A stretch of 64,000 bases of DNA. Origin: Streptomyces sp. ST2-7A (GTDB lineage Bacteria > Actinomycetota > Actinomycetes > Streptomycetales > Streptomycetaceae). The stretch lies in the NCBI RefSeq assembly GCF_021390475.1, contig NZ_JAJUWS010000018.1, positions 45,151 through 109,150 of the forward strand, given 5' to 3'. This document shows, piece after piece, positions 8,480 to 16,651 of the stretch. Position 1 is the first letter of the stretch; every line of letters starts with the position of its first letter. Position numbers and translations under genes: made by a program. The notes under the pieces were generated by a model. It was given only the letters and a program-made list of their open reading frames with translations, did not search any database and had not been told where the DNA came from.

Positions 8480-10174
8480 ATGAGCACCACCTCCGAGACC
8501 CCCGCCTCCGTCACCGCGCCCCCGGCCGGGGCGCCGGTGGACCCCGGACCCGCCGGCTCCGTCCCGCCGCCCCCGCCCGGCGACGCCGACGGCCCGACCG
8601 CCGGTGACGGGAGCGGCGCCGGGGGCGTGCCGCGCGCCCGGGGCGCCCGGTTCCTGCTGCTGCTCTCGGTCTTCGTCTGCGCCGCCTGCGGCCTGGTCTA
8701 CGAGCTGGCCCTGGTGGCCCTGGGCGGCTACCTGATCGGCAACACCGTCCTGCAGACCTCCATCGTGCTGTCGGTGATGGTCTTCGCCATGGGCGTCGGC
8801 TCGTTGGCCGCCAAACCCCTGCAGCGCCACGCCATCGAGGCGTTCGCGATCGTGGAGGGGATACTGGCCCTGGTCGGCGGCCTGTCGGTGCTCCTGCTGT
8901 ACGCGGCCTTCGCCTGGCTGAACATCTACACCGTCGCCGTGGTCGTCATCGCCTTCGTCGTCGGCGCCCTCATCGGCGCGGAGATCCCGCTGCTGATGAC
9001 CATGTTGCAGTGGATCCGACGGCAGGACGCCGGTCGGGCGGTCGCCGACATGTTCGCCGTCGACTACATCGGCGCCCTGATCGGCGGTCTCAGCTTCCCG
9101 CTGTTGCTCCTGCCGCTCTTCGGGCAGATCAAGGGTGCCCTGGTGGTCGGCGGCGTCAACGCCGTGGCCGGCATCGCCGTGGTGCTGTGGATCTTCCGGG
9201 CCCGCGTCCGGCCCCTGGTCCGGGCCGGTCTGATCGCCGGAATGGCGGGCGTGCTGGTGGTGCTCGCCGGCGCCTTCGCCCTCGCCGACCGCTTCGAGGT
9301 CACCGCCCGCCAGCAGTTGTACCGCGACCCCATCGCGTACGCCGAGCGCACCGACTACCAGGAGATCGTCGTCACCCGCGCCCCCGGTCTGCTGGGTGTG
9401 GAGGATTTGCGGCTCTTCCTCAACGGCGACCTCCAGTTCTCCTCCGTGGACGAGTACCGCTACCACGAGGCCCTCGTCCACCCGGCGCTCGCCGGCGAAC
9501 GCTCCTCGGTTCTGATCATCGGCGGCGGGGACGCCCTGGCCCTGCGCGAGGTGCTGCGCTACCCGGACGTGGAGTCGGTGACCCTGGTGGACCTCGACCC
9601 CGCCATGACCGACCTGGCCCGCGGCTGGGACCCCTTGGTCGAACTCAACGACAACGCCCTGGCCGACGACCGGGTCACGGTCGTCAACGACGACGCCTTC
9701 GGTTGGCTGCGCGAGGCCCGGGGCCCCTACGACGTGGTGATCACCGACCTGCCCGACCCGCAGGACATCGCCACGGCCAAGCTCTACTCGGTGGAGTTCT
9801 ACACCCTCATCGGCCGTGTCCTGGACCCCGACGGGTACCTGGTCGTCCAGTCCGGCTCCCCGTACTTCGCGCCGCGCACCTTCTGGTCCATCGAGGCGGG
9901 CGTGCGGGAGGCCGGCTTCGGCACCACGCCCTACCAGGTGGACGTGCCCAGCTTCGGCAACTGGGGGTACGTACTGGCCGCGCCCGGCGGCCGGATCCCC
10001 CGGCCGGAACTGGCGCCCCCGGCCGAGCGACCCGACCTGCGTTTCCTGGACGAGGCGGTGGTGGAGGCGGCCACCGTCTTCCCCCTCGACCGCCGCGATC
10101 CCGGCGTGCGCCCCAGCACCCTGATGCACCCGGTGGTCCTGGAGTACCGCAACCGCGAGTGGCAACAGAACTGA
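8480..10174 (+). CDS. membrane-anchored polyamine aminopropyltransferase-like protein
   Basis: 564 residues. A disordered Pro/Gly start is followed by about seven hydrophobic helices (residues 55-275), then a spermidine-synthase-fold domain. That domain shows the SAM-binding VLIIGGGDALALREVL, the acidic TLVDLDPAMTDLA, and the catalytic-Asp region VVITDLPDPQDIATAKLYS. Classical SpeE is soluble and about 290 residues, so the membrane half is an addition seen in a subset of bacterial homologues. It ends the DUF4178-DUF2617-DUF4247-DUF350 set. Aminopropyl transfer to a polyamine-like acceptor at the membrane is plausible but unproven. Confidence 0.85.
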   Translation: MSTTSETPASVTAPPAGAPVDPGPAGSVPPPPPGDADGPTAGDGSGAGGVPRARGARFLLLLSVFVCAACGLVYELALVALGGYLIGNTVLQTSIVLSVMVFAMGVGSLAAKPLQRHAIEAFAIVEGILALVGGLSVLLLYAAFAWLNIYTVAVVVIAFVVGALIGAEIPLLMTMLQWIRRQDAGRAVADMFAVDYIGALIGGLSFPLLLLPLFGQIKGALVVGGVNAVAGIAVVLWIFRARVRPLVRAGLIAGMAGVLVVLAGAFALADRFEVTARQQLYRDPIAYAERTDYQEIVVTRAPGLLGVEDLRLFLNGDLQFSSVDEYRYHEALVHPALAGERSSVLIIGGGDALALREVLRYPDVESVTLVDLDPAMTDLARGWDPLVELNDNALADDRVTVVNDDAFGWLREARGPYDVVITDLPDPQDIATAKLYSVEFYTLIGRVLDPDGYLVVQSGSPYFAPRTFWSIEAGVREAGFGTTPYQVDVPSFGNWGYVLAAPGGRIPRPELAPPAERPDLRFLDEAVVEAATVFPLDRRDPGVRPSTLMHPVVLEYRNREWQQN

Positions 10175-10179
10175 CCGGA

Positions 10180-10208
10180 CCGTCCCGATCGCGGCCCGGA
10201 CGGGACGG
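10180..10208. terminator. bidirectional terminator hairpin
   Basis: CCGTCCCG (10180-10187) and CGGGACGG (10201-10208) form a perfect 8-bp stem in the 41-bp gap between convergent genes (SpeE-like on plus, alpha/beta hydrolase on minus). Confidence 0.6.
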
Positions 10209-10215
10209 GACGGGG

Positions 10216-11121
10216 TCAGCGTGCCAGGAGGTCCCCGCAGAACCGGCGGATGGCACGGCTGACCACGGTGGGCTTCTCCCAGGGCATGAAATGCCCGGCC
10301 CCGGGGACCCAGAAGGGCCCGACGACTTCCGGAAAGGCGATCTCGCACTTCTCGGCGACGTGGTCGCCCAGTGTCACCTGATCCGGGCCGATGAGGACGA
10401 GAACGGGCTGTCGCACCGGTCGGTCGGTGAGTTCGGGGGCGGACACCGGACGTGTGCCCATGACCACCTCGTAGTCGGCGAACGAGGCGCGCAACCGATC
10501 GGCGTCGGCGTAGGGCTCGGTGAGCAGCGCGAGGTCGGCCTCGTCGAAGGCGTCGGGCGGGCACCACATCCGATGACCGAAGAACTCCGCGATGTAGCGC
10601 CGCCGTCGTTCCGGGGTGTCCAACTCGGCGATCAGCTCGTCGGCGTGCAGCCCCTGGCGGCGCTGGTAGTCGTAGACCGCCGGTTTCGGGCGGCCGGCGG
10701 GGATGCCCGCCGCGGCGAACGCCTCCGGCAGATCGGGCATCGAGTCGTCCAGGACGATCAGGCGGTCCACCCGATCCGGGTGCCGGTTGGCCATGTCGAT
10801 GGCCACCATCGCGCCCAGGTCGTGGCCGGCGACCACCGCGCGTTCCCAGCCGAACGCGTCCAACAGGCCGATCAGGTCGGTGTTGAAGGCGGCGAAGTCG
10901 TAGAACCCGTCCGGGGCGAAATCGGAGTCGCCGTAGCCGCGCAGGTCCGGGGCGGCGACATCGAAGCCGGCCTCGATCAGCGGCTCGAGGGTGCGGGACC
11001 AGATCAGGCTCGTGCAGGGGAAGCCGTGCAGGAGAAGCAGGGGGACGCCGCCGCCGGGACCGCGTCGAACCGCCAATCGGTGGCCCTCGCCGACCGTGAC
11101 GAGAGTGGGAGAGATGGTCAT
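10216..11121 (-). CDS. alpha/beta hydrolase, epoxide hydrolase / haloacid dehalogenase-like (Asp nucleophile)
   Basis: 301 residues. The oxyanion region LLLLHGFPCTSLIW is followed by the nucleophile elbow VVAGHDLGAMVA, where the residue is Asp rather than Ser. This is typical of soluble epoxide hydrolases and fluoroacetate/haloalkane dehalogenases. The catalytic His is in PGAGHFMPWEKP near the C-terminus, and DLRGYGDSDFAPDGFYDF is also family-typical. The enzyme is cytosolic. The ATG at 11121 precedes TISPTLVTV; longer upstream reading has no domain. It stands alone, convergent with the SpeE-like gene and next to decayed genes. Substrate unknown. Confidence 0.85.
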   Translation of the reverse strand: MTISPTLVTVGEGHRLAVRRGPGGGVPLLLLHGFPCTSLIWSRTLEPLIEAGFDVAAPDLRGYGDSDFAPDGFYDFAAFNTDLIGLLDAFGWERAVVAGHDLGAMVAIDMANRHPDRVDRLIVLDDSMPDLPEAFAAAGIPAGRPKPAVYDYQRRQGLHADELIAELDTPERRRRYIAEFFGHRMWCPPDAFDEADLALLTEPYADADRLRASFADYEVVMGTRPVSAPELTDRPVRQPVLVLIGPDQVTLGDHVAEKCEIAFPEVVGPFWVPGAGHFMPWEKPTVVSRAIRRFCGDLLAR

Positions 11122-11202
11122 CCCGCATGGTCGCACGGGTGGTTGGGGGTGAGCGCCCTGGGAGAACCGCCGGCCCGCCTCCGGCCTGTCGTGACGGGCT
11201 GT

Positions 11203-11420
11203 CACCTCGTCGACGCGGATGCGTGGGACGAGCGGGTGGCGTGGGACCACGACGAGGTGTTCGCCCCGGACCTCGCGCCGGCGGGTCTCGACCCGACGGT
11301 CGAGTCCCTCGCGCGGGGAGCGGAGGGCGGGGGCACCGGAGTTCGCGATCGGCACCGGCCGGCCGGCGCTCCTCTCCGTACCGGAGCACCTCCTCGCCGA
11401 CCACCGGGCGGGCGGGCGCG
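11203..11420 (+). pseudogene. decayed N-terminal fragment of a class I SAM methyltransferase
   Basis: One frame reads WDERVAWDHDEVFAPDLAP then GLDPTVESLARG, which resembles the start of actinomycete class I methyltransferases. The next frame (+1) then supplies PEFAIGTGRPAL, the E/D-x-G-x-G-x-G SAM-binding motif. The similarity stops at the end of the neighbouring VOC remnant, and the remaining roughly 200 residues of a normal methyltransferase are absent. No start codon or ribosome site fits. I infer a truncated, frameshifted relic. Confidence 0.45.
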
Positions 11421-11825
11421 TCACTCCGAGGGGTCGCCCCGGCGTTCGGCGAGGAGGTGAACGACGCCCGCGGGATTCCCGATCCGGTGGGCCGGGGTCC
11501 CGGGGTCCTCGAACGGTTCCACCTGGTCGCGGGTGGCCGTGCCGGCCCGGGCCGGATGGGCGGTGGCCGCCGACAGGTCGTCCGTGCGCAACTCCAACCA
11601 CACCTCCGCCCGGTCACGGGAATCATCCCCCCCGGTCCGACCACAACGTGACCGGACCGAACTCCACCGAGCGCGTCCGGGCGACCGAGGGCGAGTCGAT
11701 CGAGGAGTGCTCGACGGCCGGCAGGCCGAGGGTGTCCCGGTGGGACGCCACGGTGGCGTCGTAACGCTCCCCGCGGATCTTCATCGCGAGGGGTTGACCC
11801 CGCCCTCGAACGTCGGAGTGTCCAT
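11421..11825 (-). pseudogene. VOC/glyoxalase-family protein broken by two frameshifts
   Basis: Three successive frames rebuild one VOC protein. The ATG at 11825 gives MDTPTFEGGVN. A net shift in a four-base C run (minus strand, 11790-11793) leads to AMKIRGERYDATVASHRDTL and RSVEFGPVTLW. A seven-G run (11627-11633) then needs one base fewer to continue into AEVWLELRTDDLSAATAH and NPAGVVHLLAE. Together they make about 134 residues, normal for this family. Both lesions are in homopolymers, so sequencing error is possible. Otherwise it is a recent pseudogene. Confidence 0.7.
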
Positions 11826-11888
11826 GGTCGGAAGGGTAGGCCCCGCCACCGACATCCCCGGGGGCCACCGGTCGGCGCGGACCGTGTC

Positions 11889-12701
11889 TCAGTCCTTGTG
11901 CATCTTGCGGAAGTGGTGCAGGGAGGCCTGCGCCCAGGCGATGCGCGGGTCCACCAGTTTCGGGTTCCAGCGGTAGCCACAGCGCAGGTAGCGGAAGTCC
12001 AGGGCGTTGCCCACCAGCGGCGGGGCCCAGCGCGAACGCCAGGTGGTGCGCTTGGGCGCGCCCCACACCAGCATCTCGCTCACCCCTCCCATGGTCACCG
12101 CCGCCACCAGCAGCGAACCGGCGAAGAACAGCAGCCAGACCGGGAAGGTCAGCGCGAAGCCGACCCATCCGATCCAGGTGCCCCGGTGCCCGGTCAGCGC
12201 CGGCCGGCCGTCGGGGAAGACGATCCGCCAGTACGCCCGGCGGCCGATCCGTGAGGGGCGCCGCACGATCCGGCACAGTTCCCCGCCCCCGCCGTCCTCC
12301 ACCCGGAAGCGCAGGGGTTCGGGCACCCCCGGTTCCTCCGGCAGCACCGAGCACAGCCGCTCGCCGTCCGGGCCGTCCAACAGCAGGACCGGGTGCGGCA
12401 TCCCCGCCCGACGGGCGGTGCGTTCCTCCACCTCGGCGACGGTCACCCCGCCGCCGTGCGCGCCGGCGTCCGCCGTGTCGCCCTCCCCGGTCCGCAGCCC
12501 GACCTGCGCGGCGCGGCGTGGGGAGCCGGCGAAGGAGCCGAAAGGGGTCCCCGGATCGTCCGGGGACACCAGGCGCACCCGGGCGGGTGGTCGGTCATCG
12601 GAACCCCGGTCGTCGGGCAGGATCAGGAACTGCTCCCCGTCCGCCCACTCCCCGGTCCTCATGCCGGTGGTGCCGGTGATGTCCACGGTGAAGCCGGGCA
12701 C
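11889..12701 (-). CDS. uncharacterised protein with one hydrophobic hairpin
   Basis: 270 residues. The GTG at 12701 has an AAAGGAG ribosome site five bases upstream. The N-terminal two thirds is soluble and acidic, with several short beta-like blocks (HPVLLLDGPDGERLCSVLPE; ELCRIVRRPSRIGRRAYWRI; FPDGRPALTGHRGTW). Near residue 190 a hydrophobic stretch (WIGWVGFALTFPVWLLFFAG, SLLVAAVTM) suggests one or two membrane passes, and the C-terminus is aromatic and basic (DFRYLRCGYRWNPKLVDP). The blocks faintly recall LURP-one/scramblase-like folds, but I would not assign that. The gene is divergent from a PfkB kinase. Confidence 0.65.
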   Translation of the reverse strand: MPGFTVDITGTTGMRTGEWADGEQFLILPDDRGSDDRPPARVRLVSPDDPGTPFGSFAGSPRRAAQVGLRTGEGDTADAGAHGGGVTVAEVEERTARRAGMPHPVLLLDGPDGERLCSVLPEEPGVPEPLRFRVEDGGGGELCRIVRRPSRIGRRAYWRIVFPDGRPALTGHRGTWIGWVGFALTFPVWLLFFAGSLLVAAVTMGGVSEMLVWGAPKRTTWRSRWAPPLVGNALDFRYLRCGYRWNPKLVDPRIAWAQASLHHFRKMHKD

Positions 12702-12981
12702 GGGGCTCCTTTCCTCGTCCGGACCCCACGGGCCCCTGTCGACGGTCGATGGTGGTCGGATCGCGGGGGCACCGGGCCGACGGACCGACACCCCCGCACG
12801 ATTCTCCCGGAGTCGGCGGATTTTCCAAGGGGGCCCCGACCCCGTTCCGGGCCGCGCCCGCGCGGGTCGGGGGAGCGGGGGCCGGCATGATCTTGCCGCG
12901 GCTCCCCGCGCGGGAGACGATGTGCCACGTCGGGCGCCGGTGCGAGCCGTCGGCGCCCCGGTACCGGAGAGGAGCCGTATC

Positions 12982-13911
12982 GTGCGCCGTGTCGCCCGCG
13001 TCACCGTGGTGGGGGAGTCCCTGGTCGATCTGTTGTGGCGCAAGGGAGAGGAGCAGCCGAGGGCGGTGGCGGGCGGCAGCCCGGCCAACGTCGCGGTCGG
13101 CCTGCGCCGCTTGGGGCGCGAGGTCACCCTCGTCACCACCCGGGGAGACGACCCGCCCGGCGAGTTGGTGCGCGCCCGGGTGGAGGAGGCGGGTCTGGAC
13201 GTGCGATGGATGCCGTCCTCGGGCAGTACCACCGTGGCCCTCGCCCATCTGGACGACGCCGGCGCCGCGCGCTACGACTTCCTCGCCTCCTGGGCGCCGG
13301 ACGAGCTCACCGTGCCCGCCGACACGGCCGTGGTGCACACCGGTTCCCTGGCGACGGTGCTCGAACCGGGCGCCCGACGGGTGCTGGAACTGTGCGCCCG
13401 GCAGCGCGAGGCCGGGGTGAGCGTGGCGGCCGACCTCAACGTGCGGCCGGCCGCCCAGCCGGACCGTGAGCGGTACCGGGCCGCCGCCCGACGCCTGGCG
13501 TCGGCCACCGACGTGCTCAAGGCGAGCGATGAGGACCTGGGGTGGCTGTACCCGGGGCAGTCCCCGGAACGGTCGGCCCGCCGACTGCTGGCCGAGGGAC
13601 CGCGCCTGGTGGTCGTCACGCTCGGCGCGGCCGGCGCGCTGGGTGTCGCACCGTCGGGGACGGTGCGGGTGACGGCGCCGCCGACCGAGGTCGTGGACAC
13701 CGTCGGCGCCGGGGACGCCTTCCAGGCGGCGTTGCTGGACGCCGTGGCCCGGCGCGGCGGCCCGCCGTCGGGGACGGCGGAACTGACGGCGGTGCTGGAA
13801 CGCTGCGCCCGCGCCGGCGCGCTGACCTGTACCCGCGCCGGTTCCCAGCCGCCGACCCTCGAGGAGTTGGACGGGCCGGCGGCCGAGGGGACGGGCGCGG
13901 ACGCCGGTTGA
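12982..13911 (+). CDS. PfkB-family carbohydrate kinase
   Basis: 309 residues. GTG 12982 follows GGAGAGGAG at good spacing. Both family signatures are visible: near the N-terminus VGESLVDLLW and GGSPANVAVGLRRLG (substrate Gly-Gly), and near the C-terminus VVDTVGAGDAFQAALLDAV, whose Asp is the catalytic base. Fructokinase and 2-keto-3-deoxygluconate kinase are the commonest specificities; the sequence does not decide between them. The enzyme is a cytosolic ATP-dependent sugar kinase. It is monocistronic, with a strong hairpin downstream at 14253-14300. Confidence 0.87.
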   Translation: MRRVARVTVVGESLVDLLWRKGEEQPRAVAGGSPANVAVGLRRLGREVTLVTTRGDDPPGELVRARVEEAGLDVRWMPSSGSTTVALAHLDDAGAARYDFLASWAPDELTVPADTAVVHTGSLATVLEPGARRVLELCARQREAGVSVAADLNVRPAAQPDRERYRAAARRLASATDVLKASDEDLGWLYPGQSPERSARRLLAEGPRLVVVTLGAAGALGVAPSGTVRVTAPPTEVVDTVGAGDAFQAALLDAVARRGGPPSGTAELTAVLERCARAGALTCTRAGSQPPTLEELDGPAAEGTGADAG

Positions 13912-14252
13912 GACGCCGGGCCGCCTCCGGGCGGGCGGACACGCGCCGGGGCGCTCCCCGTCACGCCGGGGCGAACCGTGCCGGACCACACCGGCCTGCC
14001 GGGACGCCTCGTTCGCCGTCGAGTGGGGACGGGCCGCGGAGACCATGGGACTCGGCCGTGGGCGTGACGAGCGCCGCTCCGGGAGCCGTCCGCGGGGGTA
14101 CCGGCACGGAGCCGGCCGTGGCGGTCACCCGGCCGGCTCCGAGCCGATCGTGGCCGTCCCGGCCGGGTCCGGCTCGAACCGACCGGGATCGGTCGCCCCA
14201 GTGCCGCCCGTGGCGCGGTACCGGGCCCGATCCGACCGGACTCGACTCGATT

Positions 14253-14300
14253 GGGGCCGCCCCGGCTCGAGCCGGGTCCGACCGGGATCGGGGCGGCCCC
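14253..14300. terminator. long compound inverted repeat, bidirectional terminator
   Basis: A 12-bp perfect stem (GGGGCCGCCCCG, 14253-14264, with its complement at 14289-14300) encloses a second palindrome CCCGGCTCGAGCCGGG (14261-14276). It lies between the convergent PfkB and dodecin genes, in a 470-bp gap also rich in GACCGGGATCGG-type repeats and otherwise empty. Confidence 0.6.
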
Positions 14301-14381
14301 GGTCAACCGGCGGTCACCCGTGGCGCCGGCCCGATGGGACGCGACCCGGCCGGCGCCGGCCCGATCCGGTCCGGTCGGGTG

Positions 14382-14609
14382 TCAGCCGGTGCCCTCCTCC
14401 CCGTCCTCCAGCCGGAACCCCACCTTCAGCCCCACCTGGAAGTGGGCCGGCCGTCCGTCCTCGATGTGCCCGCGGATCTGCGTCACCTCGAACCAGTCCA
14501 GGTTCCGCAGGGTGCGCGCGGCCCGGTCGATGCCGTTGCGAATGGCAGCGTCCAACCCCTCGGGCGAGGTGCCGACGATCTCGGTGACCCTGTAGGTGTG
14601 TTCGGACAC
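14382..14609 (-). CDS. dodecin, flavin-binding storage/buffer protein
   Basis: 75 residues, the family's usual size. GTG 14609 follows AGGAGGAAGC. Family features are [20 protein letters not shown] at the start, the central [20 protein letters not shown] (Trp for flavin stacking, then the oligomer strand) and [13 protein letters not shown] at the end. Dodecins form hollow dodecamers that bind riboflavin, FMN or CoA-FMN in the cytoplasm. The gene is divergent from the glyA riboswitch region and convergent with the PfkB kinase. Confidence 0.93.
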   Translation of the reverse strand: MSEHTYRVTEIVGTSPEGLDAAIRNGIDRAARTLRNLDWFEVTQIRGHIEDGRPAHFQVGLKVGFRLEDGEEGTG

Positions 14610-14728
14610 GCTTCCTCCTGGTGCGGCGCCGGCGCCGCGCATCGGATGCGGATTCCCCGGTCGCGCGACCGGGACGGTCCCCTCCACCGTGCCCCGGGCG
14701 GGCCGGTCCCGCGAGTGCTAGGCTCGAT

Positions 14729-14816
14729 ACGGGCCGTGACCGGCGTGTGCGGACGGAACGAATCATCGGGAAGCGACCCCCGCCCCCGGGCGGTCACACC
14801 GTGCCGCGTGCCCGGG
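14729..14816 (+). promoter_or_regulatory. ZTP (pfl-motif) riboswitch upstream of glyA
   Basis: The leader contains the ordered pieces of the ZTP aptamer: GGGCCGTGACCGGCG (14731-14745), then ATCATCGGGAAGCGACCC (14762-14779, matching the ACCGGGGAGCG core), a variable linker, and GTGCCGCGTGCCCGGGC (14801-14817) in place of the conserved GCCGCCUGGGC element. P1 pairs GGG.CG with CG.CCC with one mismatch. The class senses the purine/folate alarmone ZTP and commonly controls glyA, which starts 33 bases downstream. A covariance-model search was not possible here. Confidence 0.72.
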
Positions 14817-14848
14817 CCGCTCCGACGACACCTTCGGAAGGCCCCCGC

Positions 14849-16399
14849 ATGACCGGCAACGAGAACCTCGACCCCGCCACCGACCCCGGTGTTCCCGCGC
14901 CTTTCGTCTCGCCCGAGCCCTTCGAGGCGGCCCACACCCACCACGAGGCGCCCGACCACAATGTCGGCGGTACCCCCGAATCGGTGGCCCTGCGCAACGC
15001 CCTGCGGGTGATCCGGGGCGTGGAGCCGCGCATCGCGGACGCCATCGGCGCGGAACTGAGCGACCAGCGCGAGTCGCTCAAGCTGATCGCCAGCGAGAAC
15101 TACGCCTCGCCCGCCGTGCTGCTGACCATGGGGAACTGGCTCAGCGACAAGTACGCAGAGGGCACCGTCGGCCACCGTTTCTACGCCGGGTGCCGCAACG
15201 TCGACACCGTCGAGTCGATCGCCGCCGAGCACGCCCGCGAACTGTTCGGCGCCTCCCACGCCTACGTGCAGCCGCACTCGGGCATCGACGCCAACCTCGT
15301 CGCGTTCTGGGCGGTGCTCGCGCAGCGGGTGGAGGCCCCCGCCCTCGCCGACGCCGGCGTGCGGCAGGTCAACGAGCTGTCGGAGGAGGACTGGGCGCGG
15401 TTGCGCCGGGCCCTGGGCGACCAGCGGATGCTCGGCATGTCGCTGGACGCCGGTGGCCACCTGACCCACGGCTTCCGCCCCAACATCTCCGGCAAGATGT
15501 TCGAGCAGCGCAGTTACGGGACCGACCCGGAGACCGGTCTGCTGGACTACGCGGCGGTGCGCGCGGCGGCCCGCGAGTTCCGGCCGCTCATCCTCATCGC
15601 CGGCTACTCGGCCTACCCCCGCCTGGTGGACTTCGCGGCCATGCGGGAGATCGCCGACGAGGTCGGCGCCACCCTGATGGTCGACATGGCGCACTTCGCC
15701 GGTCTGGTCGCGGGCAAGGTGCTCACCGGGGACCTCGACCCGGTCCCGCACGCCCACATCGTCACTACCACCACCCACAAGTCGCTGCGCGGTCCGCGCG
15801 GCGGCATGGTGCTGTGCGACGACTCCATGGCCGAGCACGTGGACCGGGGTTGTCCGATGGTCCTGGGCGGGCCGCTGCCGCAGGTGATGGCCGCCAAGGC
15901 GGTGGCACTGGCCGAGGCCCGGCAGTCCGGTTTCCGGGAGTACGCCTCCCGGGTGGTGGACAACGCCCGCGCGCTCGCCGACGGGCTGCTGCGGCGCGGT
16001 GCCCGCCTGGTGACCGGTGGCACCGACAACCACCTGCTGCTGCTGGACGTCTCCGGCTACGGGCTGACCGGCCGGCAGGCCGAGGCCGCGTTGCTGGACG
16101 CCGGCATCGTCACCAACCGCAACGCGATCCCCCGTGACCCCCACGGCGCCTGGTACACCTCCGGCGTCCGGCTGGGCACCCCGGCGCTGACCACCCGTGG
16201 CCTGGGCACCGACGGGATGGAGGAGATCGCCGACCTGATCCACACCGTCCTGGCGCACACCACCCCCGCCGCCACCGCCTCCGGGGCGGCCTCCCGGGCG
16301 CGGTACCACGTCGCCGAGGGGGTGACGGCGACGGTCGCCGCCCGGGCCGCCGATCTGCTGGACAAGCACCCGTTGTACCCGGGCGTGGACCTGGGCTGA
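14849..16399 (+). CDS. glyA: serine hydroxymethyltransferase, long actinobacterial form
   Basis: 516 residues. Catalyses serine + tetrahydrofolate to glycine + 5,10-methylene-THF, a cytosolic PLP enzyme. Visible features are [46 protein letters not shown] and the PLP-lysine block [17 protein letters not shown]. It is about 90 residues longer than common GlyA (around 420), with an N-terminal extension and an insertion near residues 150-185 ([22 protein letters not shown]), as in other actinomycete long forms. The ATG at 14849 was chosen because upstream sequence is the riboswitch. It is the single gene of its transcript, with a palindromic terminator at 16446-16467. Confidence 0.95.
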   Translation: MTGNENLDPATDPGVPAPFVSPEPFEAAHTHHEAPDHNVGGTPESVALRNALRVIRGVEPRIADAIGAELSDQRESLKLIASENYASPAVLLTMGNWLSDKYAEGTVGHRFYAGCRNVDTVESIAAEHARELFGASHAYVQPHSGIDANLVAFWAVLAQRVEAPALADAGVRQVNELSEEDWARLRRALGDQRMLGMSLDAGGHLTHGFRPNISGKMFEQRSYGTDPETGLLDYAAVRAAAREFRPLILIAGYSAYPRLVDFAAMREIADEVGATLMVDMAHFAGLVAGKVLTGDLDPVPHAHIVTTTTHKSLRGPRGGMVLCDDSMAEHVDRGCPMVLGGPLPQVMAAKAVALAEARQSGFREYASRVVDNARALADGLLRRGARLVTGGTDNHLLLLDVSGYGLTGRQAEAALLDAGIVTNRNAIPRDPHGAWYTSGVRLGTPALTTRGLGTDGMEEIADLIHTVLAHTTPAATASGAASRARYHVAEGVTATVAARAADLLDKHPLYPGVDLG

Positions 16400-16445
16400 G
16401 CCGGTGACGGGCGCCCCCGGGACCGTGCCGTCCCGCCCGATACCC

Positions 16446-16467
16446 GGGGTGCCGGGCCCGGCACCCC
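16446..16467. terminator. perfect palindrome, bidirectional terminator
   Basis: GGGGTGCCGGG followed directly by CCCGGCACCCC, between glyA (plus) and the lysoplasmalogenase gene (minus). Confidence 0.65.
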
Positions 16468-16651
16468 GCCGATGCGGCCGAGGCGGTGGCACGCCGACCC
16501 GCCCCGCGTCGCTTCCCGCTGTCGGGCGGGTCCGGTCCGGGGCGGGGGGAACCACCCCGCCCCTCGACACCCCGGATGGGGCCCCGGGGCGCGACGGCGG
16601 TGATGGGGGTGCCTGAGGTGGTCGGCTCGGCGCCGCGCATCCGCTCGGGCG

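Noticed and set aside
8207..11980. A 1257-codon open frame on the minus strand across the SpeE-like gene
   Set aside because: It is the antisense shadow of high-GC coding sequence. Only its parts at 10216-11121 (a different frame, the hydrolase) and the VOC relic show protein motifs; composition elsewhere is Gln/His/Asp/Gly repeats typical of shadows.
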